Source of the DNA: QQUD01 sp039029915
Lineage (GTDB): Bacteria; Chloroflexota; Anaerolineae; Promineifilales; Promineifilaceae
DNA length: 5,174 nucleotides
Assembly: GCA_039029915.1 (NCBI GenBank)
Contig: JBCCFD010000520.1
Span: 1 to 5,174, forward strand
Direction of reading: 5' to 3'
The notes under the pieces: model-generated
The model's input: the letters and a program-made list of their open reading frames with translations, nothing else
Told to the model about the DNA's origin: nothing
Database searches by the model: none
Program-made: the position numbers and the translations under genes
Shown: in pieces, positions 1 to 4,445 of the stretch
Layout of the letters: every line of letters begins with the position of its first letter
How positions within the stretch are numbered: position 1 is the first letter of the stretch

Positions 1-331
1 CCCAGCCATAAAATTGAATTGACTCATTCAGTTCAAACTGGCTGTCATTATCGCCAATAAAGCGCGTCGCCACTCGCTCCCCTCGATGCATCATCGTCAC
101 CGTTTGGGGATTAAGCGCGCTTAAATTGAGGCCTGCGGCTTGCAGATCAGACCCGGTTAGCGTGTAAATGCCGTCTTCATCAATCCCAATTTTGAGCGTT
201 TGTTGACCGATGGGTAAGGTGAGCGGTTCGGCTGAGATGAGCTGACTATGCGGCACGAATATCGTGACGAGGAGCAGCGTCATAAAATGCATGACGCCTC
301 TTTGGTGACTGTTATTATGGGGCTTGCGCAT
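1..331 (-). CDS. C25-family (gingipain-like) cysteine peptidase homologue, N-terminal part only
   Basis: Partial gene: 110 codons are visible and the protein continues beyond the left edge. The N-terminus reads as a Sec signal peptide, with a charged start (MRKP, then R11), a hydrophobic stretch (FMTLLLVTIFV) and a likely cleavage after LISA near residue 34. After it comes a beta-rich segment with the pattern 'K-I-G-I-D-E-D-G-I-Y-x-L-T-x-x-D-L-x-A-A-G-L-N' and later 'F-x-L-N-E-S-I-x-F-Y-G'. From memory of the family, this matches the N-terminal domain of large secreted C25 (gingipain-type) proteins in Chloroflexota and Bacteroidota. The catalytic His and Cys lie outside the window, so activity cannot be judged. 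The start at 331 overlaps the end of the pqqD-like gene by 17 bp, suggesting translational coupling. An alternative ATG at 292 has a better Shine-Dalgarno (AGAGG, 4 nt upstream) but leaves the signal peptide without basic residues. Confidence 0.7.
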   Translation of the reverse strand, partial: MRKPHNNSHQRGVMHFMTLLLVTIFVPHSQLISAEPLTLPIGQQTLKIGIDEDGIYTLTGSDLQAAGLNLSALNPQTVTMMHRGERVATRFIGDNDSQFELNESIQFYGW

Positions 332-581
332 CGAGCAACCCTTTTTGGTTGAGCGTGGTGATAAATTGATGAATATCTTGTTGAGCCTGCTTGAGAGGGG
401 TGTCGTAAACGGCCGTAAACCGCGCCATCATCTCCTCTAACGTTAGCCACTCACCTAAAAACGACCACAGCGCCGTTCCTGATTCGTTGAGCACCAGCAT
501 TTTGCCATTGTCTGGATGCAGCAGCACGATCTCTCCCTCTATGATTTCGTGCACAATATGGGGTTTTTGCTTGTACTGCAT
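315..581 (-). CDS. PqqD-family small protein (RRE-like peptide-binding fold)
   Basis: An 88-residue protein with the PqqD pattern. It has a hairpin region EIVLLHPDNGK (residues 17-27), LNESGTALW (31-39), LTLEEM (46-51), a Y59 helix, a DI..F...L helix (69-77) and a terminal GLL (81-83). PqqD proteins bind the leader or precursor peptide and present it to a modifying enzyme, classically the radical SAM enzyme PqqE. Stand-alone homologues act as RiPP recognition elements in many peptide pathways. No pyrroloquinoline quinone genes are visible, so the PQQ symbol is not justified. The start is supported by AGGAGA placed 5 nt before the ATG. The C25-type peptidase gene follows with a 17-bp overlap, so the two are very likely cotranscribed. 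A working guess is that the protein recognises a peptide substrate of this locus; the family is secure, the substrate is unknown. Confidence 0.88.
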   Translation of the reverse strand: MQYKQKPHIVHEIIEGEIVLLHPDNGKMLVLNESGTALWSFLGEWLTLEEMMARFTAVYDTPLKQAQQDIHQFITTLNQKGLLDAQAP

Positions 582-627
582 GGGGTCTCCTTTTTATTGG
601 GTGTTTGGTGTTGGGTGTCAGATATCA

Positions 628-659
628 GGTTGCAAGGTTGCAAGGTTGCAAAGTTGCAA
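628..659. repeat. 8-bp tandem repeat, 4 copies of GGTTGCAA
   Basis: Three perfect copies of GGTTGCAA (628-635, 636-643, 644-651) are followed by a fourth, AGTTGCAA (652-659). Each unit contains the palindrome TTGCAA. The array sits 5' of the pqqD-like gene and directly abuts a second, unrelated array. It may vary in copy number between strains. Confidence 0.95.
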
Positions 660-660
660 G

Positions 661-713
661 TAACAAATAACAAATAACAAATAACAAGTAACAAATAACA
701 AGTAACAAATAAC
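661..713. repeat. 7-bp tandem repeat TAACAAA/TAACAAG, about 7.5 copies
   Basis: Units at 661, 668, 675, 682, 689, 696 and 703, plus a partial unit at 710-713. Units 4 and 6 end in G and the others in A, so the array is almost pure. The 7-bp period is not a multiple of three and the array lies between genes, so it is not coding. Slippage-prone arrays of this kind recur in the other gaps of this window. Confidence 0.95.
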
Positions 714-751
714 GGATTTCAAGCCACCTCTATAAATGCCACCCTCTACCC

Positions 752-1186
752 TCAATCCACTATCTCTTTTCTCTCTTCAACAAAAGCGAACACGGTCAAA
801 ATGATGACCAACCCGACGGGCCAGGACAGCCAGCTCGGCAGGTGGGGCACGCGGGCGGTTTGGGAGAAAGTGGGGTGAGAAACGGCCGTGCCGTCAAGTT
901 CAATCTCCTCCAAGAAATAAAGGTACGTGTTCCCTTTTTGCAGGCTGTTGTCCGTAAAGCGATAGACGGCACCGCGACTGCTGCTGCCCTGACTAGCGAT
1001 TAAAGTTGAATTTAGTTGCGTCTGCTCAAGGCGACTTTCCTGCTGGCGATACAGATTAAAGCCAGCACTATTGGTTTCAGTTTGTGTTTCCCACTCAATA
1101 AGGACGGATGGCGGCGACACGAGTTGAAACGCACCTAATCCAAGCAGAACAACCCACGCGACAATGAGAAGTCTGTTCTTATTCAA
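752..1186 (-). CDS. Small membrane protein with Fn3-like domain between two TM helices
   Basis: 144 residues from the start chosen here. A longer reading from a TTG at 1216 is open, but GAGGAG at 1201-1196 lies 9 nt before the TTG at 1186, and that start gives a classical N-terminus (MNKNR followed by a hydrophobic helix, residues 6-23). Residues 28-105 look like a fibronectin-III-type beta sandwich: IEWETQTETNSAGFNLYR (30-47), then Y75-R-F-x-D79, Y88-L-Y-F-L-E-E, and D98-G. The W-x-T-x-(S/T)-E-x-N-x-x-G-F-x-(I/L)-Y-R signature is common in secreted Chloroflexota and Bacteroidota proteins, including domains of C25-type peptidases. A second TM helix (119-136) and a charged EERK tail close the protein. 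Both termini are probably cytoplasmic and the domain extracytoplasmic. A partner or anchor role for the neighbouring peptidase is inference; no enzymatic motif is seen. Confidence 0.75.
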   Translation of the reverse strand: MNKNRLLIVAWVVLLGLGAFQLVSPPSVLIEWETQTETNSAGFNLYRQQESRLEQTQLNSTLIASQGSSSRGAVYRFTDNSLQKGNTYLYFLEEIELDGTAVSHPTFSQTARVPHLPSWLSWPVGLVIILTVFAFVEERKEIVD

Positions 1187-1336
1187 ATTTTCAATCTCCT
1201 CGCTGTCAACAGTCAACAGCTAACTGGCAACAATCAATCCTTTGACAAATCTCAGGACAACTTTCTCAATCACCAGTTACCAATCACTAACCACCAATTA
1301 ACCCATAATCAATTCCAAAGCCCTACTGCACGCCAA

Positions 1337-1365
1337 TTGACGAGATCAGGGTTGGTGACTATTAT
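1337..1365 (+). promoter_or_regulatory. Candidate sigma70-type promoter for radA
   Basis: TTGACG at 1337-1342 and TATTAT at 1360-1365 are separated by exactly 17 bp, each matching the consensus at five of six positions. Transcription would start near 1372 and give a leader of about 93 nt before the radA start codon. No other comparably good match was seen upstream of radA. Confidence 0.65.
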
Positions 1366-1389
1366 TAGTTTGTAGAATAAATGTTCCAA
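1361..1389 (-). promoter_or_regulatory. Possible promoter for the Fn3-like membrane protein gene
   Basis: On the minus strand TTGGAA (1389-1384) and AATAAT (1366-1361) are 17 bp apart. The -10 box overlaps the -10 box of the radA promoter on the other strand, so the two promoters would face each other and compete. The leader to the TTG start at 1186 would be about 165 nt. Weaker evidence than for the radA promoter. Confidence 0.35.
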
Positions 1390-1464
1390 TAAGGGTTTGT
1401 TACAGATATGGCACAATACGTCGACTGAGAACGATTGTAGCAAAAAAGGCGGCTAGGCAAAATT

Positions 1465-2847
1465 ATGGCAAAAAAACGATCACGGTATGTTTGTTCTCAG
1501 TGCGGCTGGGTAACGGCGGCCTATGTGGGGCGGTGCCCCAAATGTGGTGAGTATAATACGATGGAAGAAGAGGTGTTGGTGAAAGAAACGGCCGTTTCTT
1601 CTAAAAATCGACGTGCCCATGCGAACGTTGCCAGCCAGCCAACCCGTTTACATGAAATCAAATCAGATAGCTACGCGCGTATGAAGCTGCCCGTGGCTGA
1701 ATTTTCAAGAGTGCTGGGCGGCGGCATTGTGCCCGGTTCTATTGTGCTTGTTGGTGGTGACCCCGGCATTGGTAAATCCACGCTGCTGCTGCAAATTGCG
1801 GCTGATGTTGCCAACGGCCACGGGGCGACGCTGTATGTTTCGGGTGAGGAGAGCAGTCGTCAAATCAAGATGCGGGCCGATCGAATGGACGTCAAAGCCA
1901 ACGAACTGTTTTTGGTGACCGAAACCCGCTTTTCAGCCATTCAAGAGCATATTCAATCGGTTAACCCCGTTTTGACCATTATTGACAGTATTCAAACCAC
2001 CTTTGCCGAAGATTTAACCTCAGCCGCTGGGAGCGTCAGTCAAGTGCGGGAGTGCGCTAGCCGGTTACAGGAGCTAGCCAAAACGACAGGCATCACCGTT
2101 TTCTTGGTGGGACACGTCACCAAAGAAGGCACCATTGCAGGCCCTCGTGTCCTCGAACACATCGTTGATACGGTTCTTTACTTGGAGGGCGACCCGTTCC
2201 ATCGGTATCGCCTGCTTCGCAGCGTTAAAAATCGGTTTGGCGCTACCAGCGAGGTCGGCGTTTTTGAGATGCAGGAACAGGGAATGATGGAGGTTCGGAA
2301 TCCGTCGGAAGCGTTTTTAGCCGAGCGGCAAATTAATGCACCGGGCTCAGCGATTGCGGTGCCGATGGAGGGCACACGGCCGTTACTTGTCGAAATCCAA
2401 GCCCTCGCTAGCGCCACCAGCTTTTCCAACCCGCGCCGGACGGCCAATGGGGTGGATTACAATCGCTTGCTGCTGTTAACGGCCGTGCTCACCCGCCGCG
2501 TTCGCCTCAAGCTAGCGGATAAAGACGTTTTCATCAACGTCATCGGTGGTTTGCAAATCGACGAACCCGCCGCCGACCTGGCTATTGCAGTCGCTATCGC
2601 CAGCTCAGTCAAAGACAAACCGATCCATGCCGACATGGCTTTTGTGGGTGAAATTGGCCTCAGCGGTGAACTCCGCGCCGTGAGCCAGCTCGAAACCCGC
2701 CTCAAAGAAGCCAAAAAGCTCGGCTTTAAAAAATGCATCATCCCTCGCTCTGCCAAGAAACGACTCACCGAAACCCCCAAAGGACTCGAAATTATCGACT
2801 GTCGAGGCCTTGCCGAAGCGGTTGATGTGGCTTTGATTAAGGGCTAG
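1465..2847 (+). CDS. radA: DNA repair protein RadA (Sms)
   Basis: A complete 460-residue RadA, the usual length. It is a RecA-related, DnaB-like ATPase that promotes branch migration and processing of recombination intermediates in the cytoplasm. Domains in order: a C4 zinc finger (C10, C13, C24, C27); a RecA-like ATPase core with Walker A GDPGIGKST (98-106), a conserved SGEES (126-130) and Walker B LTIID (D174); the RadA-specific KNRFG motif (255-259); and a C-terminal Lon-protease-like domain (about 280-460, with GEIGLSGELRAV at 395-406), which in RadA is structural and not proteolytic. No key residue is missing. The ATG at 1465 gives the typical MAKK start. A good promoter lies about 93-128 bp upstream. 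An AlkD-family glycosylase follows, but with a 197-bp gap and its own likely promoter, so the two are probably separate units. The gene contains three ACGGCCGT palindromes. Confidence 0.98.
   Translation: MAKKRSRYVCSQCGWVTAAYVGRCPKCGEYNTMEEEVLVKETAVSSKNRRAHANVASQPTRLHEIKSDSYARMKLPVAEFSRVLGGGIVPGSIVLVGGDPGIGKSTLLLQIAADVANGHGATLYVSGEESSRQIKMRADRMDVKANELFLVTETRFSAIQEHIQSVNPVLTIIDSIQTTFAEDLTSAAGSVSQVRECASRLQELAKTTGITVFLVGHVTKEGTIAGPRVLEHIVDTVLYLEGDPFHRYRLLRSVKNRFGATSEVGVFEMQEQGMMEVRNPSEAFLAERQINAPGSAIAVPMEGTRPLLVEIQALASATSFSNPRRTANGVDYNRLLLLTAVLTRRVRLKLADKDVFINVIGGLQIDEPAADLAIAVAIASSVKDKPIHADMAFVGEIGLSGELRAVSQLETRLKEAKKLGFKKCIIPRSAKKRLTETPKGLEIIDCRGLAEAVDVALIKG
1583..1600. repeat. 18-bp perfect palindrome centred on ACGGCCGT inside radA
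   Basis: AAGAAACGGCCGTTTCTT is a perfect palindrome without a spacer. In radA it encodes the linker after the zinc finger (E-T-A-V-S). It belongs to the family of ACGGCCGT sites found throughout the window. Confidence 0.9.
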
Positions 2848-2891
2848 GGGTTGGGGAGTTGGGACTAGGGGTTGGGGACTAGGGCTTAGGG
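2844..2891 (+). repeat. G-rich direct repeats at the radA stop codon, quadruplex potential
   Basis: CTAGGGGTTGGGGA occurs at 2844-2857 and again at 2865-2878 (period 21), and GGGACTAGGG occurs at 2861-2870 and 2875-2884. The first copy includes the radA stop codon TAG (2845-2847). Seven runs of three or four G lie on the plus strand at 2847-2891 with loops of 2-4 nt, which fits a G-quadruplex in the coding strand and in the radA mRNA 3' end. No hairpin-type terminator was found behind radA. Confidence 0.8.
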
Positions 2892-2946
2892 ATTGGTGCT
2901 CGCCTAGGGACCGAGGTTTAGGGATCGAAGAGCGGTGATTGTGTGC

Positions 2947-2955
2947 TGTTATACT
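2947..2955 (+). promoter_or_regulatory. Extended -10 promoter candidate for the alkD-like gene
   Basis: TGTTATACT fits the extended -10 pattern TGn-TATAAT with one mismatch. No good -35 lies 17 bp upstream, which extended -10 promoters can tolerate. Transcription would start near 2962, giving an 83-nt leader. A perfect 10-bp palindrome, GTGATATCAC (2966-2975), lies just after the predicted start and could be an operator. Confidence 0.45.
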
Positions 2956-2993
2956 AGTAATATTAGTGATATCACAATAACCTAGCCGACCAA

Positions 2994-3046
2994 TACACCA
3001 GTATACTAATACACCAATATACTAATAACTATTAACCAATAACTAT
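2994..3046. repeat. Short tandem repeats running into the alkD-like start codon
   Basis: TACACCAGTATACTAA (2994-3009) is followed directly by TACACCAATATACTAA (3010-3025), 15 of 16 bases identical. AATAACTAT then occurs at 3024-3032 and 3038-3046. The last copy supplies the first two bases of the ATG at 3045. The low-purine sequence leaves no room for a Shine-Dalgarno site. Confidence 0.85.
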
Positions 3047-3758
3047 GATTACTACTCTCCACACCCAAATCATCACCGATCTAGAAACCGCTGGCCGCAA
3101 CAGCCCTTATGCTGCCGATGCCAACGAGCCAGACCCACGCTACTTGGGGTATGGCGTACGGGCAAAGGAAAAAGCGGCCGTATTTAAGACACACCGTAAA
3201 GCAATTCGCCAATTGTCAGAAGGGGATCAGATTGAGCTAGCCGAACGTCTGATTGAGTCGCGGTATGGGGAGCAACAGCACATCGGTTTGTTTATTTTAG
3301 AGCCGCTGGTGCATCACTTCACACCAGATCGTTTTGAACAAGTTGACCAATATGCGCGCTGTTTACACGGCTGGAGCAAGGTGGATTCATTCACAGGCAC
3401 TTTCTTGCGAGACATCTTGTTGGCTTACCCTAATGAACTGCTCGAATTGGTGCAAACCTGGAATCAAGATAAAGATATGTGGCTACAGCGCACCAGCGTG
3501 GTGCTGTTCACACGCAAAGTGGCCAAGTCAGGCCAGTTTAATGACCCCGCCCTTCTATTTTGCAACCATTTGAGATTTAGTCCTGAAGATTTGGTGCGCA
3601 AAGGGGTGGGCTGGTCGCTCAAAGATATGATGCGCAGTGACAAACCGCGCATCGTAGACGTCGTGAAGCGGTACCATGCTGAGGGGGTCTCTGGCACCGT
3701 CGTACGCTATGCCCTGAAAGATTTACCGACAGCTGAACGCAAGCAAATTCTAGCTTGA
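3045..3758 (+). CDS. AlkD-family DNA alkylation repair glycosylase
   Basis: 237 residues, the same length as I recall for Bacillus cereus AlkD. The family removes positively charged alkylated purines such as 3- and 7-methyl bases, using a HEAT-like helical repeat surface and not base flipping. The residues matching the B. cereus AlkD active site are present and nearly co-linear: W110 and D114 in HGWSKVDSF, R149 in MWLQRTSVV, and W190 in VRKGVGWSLKD. The N-terminal Y-x-G-Y-G-V-R-A segment (33-40) and the helical E-R-L-I-E-S-R-Y-G-E segment also fit the family. The start at 3045 gives a normal N-terminus, but there is no recognisable Shine-Dalgarno; the leader is made of short tandem repeats. 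With radA upstream this makes a DNA-repair pair, though probably separately transcribed. Orthology to alkD proper is likely but not provable here, so no symbol is given. Confidence 0.92.
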   Translation: MITTLHTQIITDLETAGRNSPYAADANEPDPRYLGYGVRAKEKAAVFKTHRKAIRQLSEGDQIELAERLIESRYGEQQHIGLFILEPLVHHFTPDRFEQVDQYARCLHGWSKVDSFTGTFLRDILLAYPNELLELVQTWNQDKDMWLQRTSVVLFTRKVAKSGQFNDPALLFCNHLRFSPEDLVRKGVGWSLKDMMRSDKPRIVDVVKRYHAEGVSGTVVRYALKDLPTAERKQILA

Positions 3759-3836
3759 TTTGATTTTAACAAGGTTTTCTCTGCCGACTGTGGCTGTCAT
3801 CTTGTCCTGCAACCCGTCTGGTAAAATTTGTTTTTT

Positions 3837-3898
3837 GCATAACAACGGCCGTTTCTCCTTAATGACAATCACGATCTGCAAGCATAAAACGGCCGTTT
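3837..3898. repeat. Direct repeat pair GCATAA(C)AACGGCCGTTT, second copy inside an 18-bp palindrome
   Basis: GCATAACAACGGCCGTTT (3837-3854) and GCATAAAACGGCCGTTT (3882-3898) differ by one inserted base and are 45 bp apart. The second copy lies inside the perfect palindrome ATAAAACGGCCGTTTTAT (3884-3901), which could form an AT-rich stem with a GGCC loop and act as a weak bidirectional terminator for the alkD-like gene. Confidence 0.75.
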
Positions 3899-3941
3899 TA
3901 TCATGGGCCCGTTAAAAAGTTTCGAAGGTATCTGTTTCTTT

Positions 3942-3958
3942 CAATTCTTAGAGAATTG
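3942..3958. repeat. Interrupted palindrome CAATTCT-TAG-AGAATTG
   Basis: Two perfect 7-bp arms around a TAG centre. Size and symmetry suit a dimeric regulator site. A second element with the same TAG centre but different arms occurs at 4379-4395. There is no gene start next to it, so function is unclear. Confidence 0.5.
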
Positions 3959-4090
3959 GGCGCGATAAGACTTACGCTGCAGTGCATTATGAAGACTTTG
4001 CCAGAATTAGTGGGTTAATTGTCTATTAATCTTGAGTTTAAGATATTTTTTTACCCATATGTAGCGGCAAATCATTAATTTGACCCCCCG

Positions 4091-4152
4091 ACCCCATATA
4101 TAGATGCTAAACATGCTATTTAATGATATAAAACCCTGTATATGGGGTTTTT
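4091..4152 (+). terminator. Plus-strand intrinsic terminator with an alternative fold
   Basis: ACCCCATATATAG (4091-4103) pairs with CTGTATATGGGGT (4136-4148) over 13 bp with one G-U pair, and is followed by four further Ts (4149-4152). A shorter hairpin, AAAACCC (4130-4136) with GGGTTTT (4145-4151), uses the same 3' arm and excludes the long one. The element separates the upstream region from the small-protein module. A two-state attenuator is possible. Confidence 0.5.
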
Positions 4153-4167
4153 GTTGAAGATTCACTC

Positions 4168-4197
4168 TTGACGGCCGCTGTGAGAATATGAGATAAT
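4168..4197 (+). promoter_or_regulatory. Strong sigma70-type promoter for the 38-codon gene module
   Basis: TTGACG (4168-4173) and GATAAT (4192-4197) are 18 bp apart, each with five of six consensus bases. Transcription would start near 4204, some 240 nt before the next ribosome-bound ORF (4446). It lies just behind the terminator at 4091-4152, so the module begins afresh here. Confidence 0.6.
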
Positions 4198-4207
4198 GCA
4201 CCCATTG

Positions 4208-4236
4208 AAAAAAAGCGCTCCACATTGTGGAACGCT
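4208..4236 (-). terminator. Intrinsic terminator of the minus-strand small RNA
   Basis: On the minus strand AGCGTTCCAC (4236-4227) and GTGGAGCGCT (4223-4214) form a 10-bp stem with one G-U pair and a very short AAT loop, followed by seven Ts (4214-4208). On the plus strand the run lies before the hairpin as As, so termination works only leftwards. No minus-strand protein gene ends here, which is the first hint of an RNA gene. Confidence 0.75.
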
Positions 4237-4344
4237 CCATCTAATATCAACTGTGATTCGATCTAGACCATCGTAATCACCCATATGCAAGTCATATTTA
4301 TGTTTATAAGACATTACATAACTGATATACCGTTGTGCAACGGC
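4208..4344 (-). ncRNA. Candidate structured antisense small RNA, about 137 nt
   Basis: The unit is bounded by a consensus -35 (TTGACA) and TAAGAT -10 upstream (4380-4351) and a terminator with seven Ts downstream. Reading 5' to 3' on the minus strand, four stem-loops can be drawn. SL1 is CCGTT-GCAC-AACGG (4343-4330), starting at the predicted first base. SL2 is TATGTAA(T)GTC (4320-4310) with GACTTGCATA (4293-4284), 10 bp with a single bulged T and one G-U pair. SL3 is GTGATT(A)CGAT (4280-4270) with ATCGAATCAC (4262-4253), 10 bp with a single bulged A and a 7-nt loop. SL4 is the terminator. The density of pairing exceeds what AT-rich intergenic DNA usually gives by eye. It is not tRNA, 5S or a typical 6S RNA. 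It is fully complementary to the leader of the plus transcript that starts near 4204, so antisense control of the 38-codon gene is the leading idea. I know of no named family that it matches. Confidence 0.55.
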
Positions 4345-4346
4345 TA

Positions 4347-4352
4347 TATAAT
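4347..4352 (+). promoter_or_regulatory. Possible second -10 box (TATAAT) upstream of the 38-codon gene
   Basis: A perfect TATAAT on the plus strand, without a good -35 at 16-19 bp. If used, it would start a short transcript near 4359 that lacks the region complementary to the small RNA. Treated as a minor alternative to the promoter at 4168-4197. Confidence 0.25.
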
Positions 4353-4380
4353 CTTACAATTAAGAACATCCCAATGTCAA
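4351..4380 (-). promoter_or_regulatory. Promoter of the minus-strand small RNA
   Basis: A perfect -35 box, TTGACA (4380-4375), lies 18 bp from TAAGAT (4356-4351), four of six -10 bases. The first transcribed base would be near 4345-4344, exactly where the first stem-loop begins. Confidence 0.6.
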
Positions 4381-4395
4381 CTTTTTAGAAAAGTT
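4379..4395. repeat. Interrupted palindrome AACTTTT-TAG-AAAAGTT
   Basis: Perfect 7-bp arms around TAG, overlapping the -35 box of the small RNA promoter. It could be an operator for that promoter or a small hairpin in the leader of the 38-codon gene, where the CUUUU arm could also pair with the AAAAG of the ribosome binding site at 4430-4434. Confidence 0.45.
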
Positions 4396-4445
4396 ATAGC
4401 GTAATTCTTATGAACTGAAATTACTTGGTAAAAGGATCAGTTCGT

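Larger units (their letters stand above)
582..751. other. Intergenic gap between two minus-strand genes
   Basis: This gap separates the Fn3-like membrane protein gene from the pqqD-like gene. Most of it is taken up by the two tandem arrays listed separately. Only the Shine-Dalgarno of the pqqD-like gene (AGGAGA) is recognisable as a functional site. No convincing promoter or intrinsic terminator was seen, so the genes may share a transcript that runs through the repeats. Confidence 0.5.
1187..1464. other. Divergent intergenic region upstream of radA
   Basis: This region separates the minus-strand Fn3-like membrane protein gene from radA. It holds the Shine-Dalgarno of the former (GAGGAG at 1201-1196), a degenerate AT-rich stretch with repeated (A)CCAAT and CACTAACC-like words at about 1268-1305, and two candidate promoters listed separately. 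The leader before radA has only a weak purine stretch (TAGG, about 8 nt before the ATG) as a ribosome binding site. Confidence 0.6.
409..3896. repeat. Dispersed octamer palindrome ACGGCCGT, 7 copies
   Basis: Exact copies lie at 409-416, 882-889, 1588-1595, 2376-2383, 2479-2486, 3845-3852 and 3889-3896. About 0.08 would be expected in 5174 bp at equal base frequencies. Near-copies occur at about 3174 (GCGGCCGT), 4171 (ACGGCCGC), and 4578 and 4596 (ACGGCCAT/ATGGCCGT). Five copies are inside genes: four are read as Thr-Ala-Val and one in another frame, so protein sequence alone does not explain them. The behaviour recalls HIP1 of cyanobacteria. The coordinates span the outermost copies; the sites themselves are 8 bp each. 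Confidence 0.85.
3759..4090. other. Gene-free AT-rich region after the alkD-like gene
   Basis: No open frame with a credible start and ribosome site was seen on either strand. Base composition becomes clearly more AT-rich than in the repair genes. The region contains a pair of 17/18-bp direct repeats around ACGGCCGT and an interrupted palindrome (3942-3958), listed separately. No classical terminator follows the alkD-like gene directly; the palindrome at 3884-3901 is the nearest candidate. Confidence 0.5.

Noticed and set aside
628..713. CRISPR-like reading of the tandem arrays
   Set aside because: The units are 7-8 bp with no spacers and no Cas genes. They are simple tandem repeats.
2178..2780. 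Two minus-strand open frames of about 90-107 codons opposite radA
   Set aside because: They are rich in Ser, Arg and Pro, have no ribosome sites, and lie opposite a clearly coding, conserved gene. They are shadows of radA.
4007..4240. Minus-strand open frame of 77 codons
   Set aside because: It spans the small RNA terminator and both arms of the 4091-4152 hairpin, has no ribosome site, and the residues look like translated AT-rich non-coding DNA.
4253..4280. Resemblance of the SL3 segment to a tRNA T-arm (ATCGAATCAC)
   Set aside because: There is no acceptor stem, D-arm or anticodon arm at the required distances, so no tRNA can be folded here.
4208..4395. MITE or insertion-sequence origin of the small RNA region
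   Set aside because: I found no terminal inverted repeats or target-site duplication at the borders; the inverted repeats form separate local hairpins.
4285..4404. 39-codon plus-strand ORF in the leader of the 38-codon gene (MQVIFMFIRHY...)
   Set aside because: There is no Shine-Dalgarno before the ATG, and it lies within the structured antisense region. A leader peptide is possible but unsupported.
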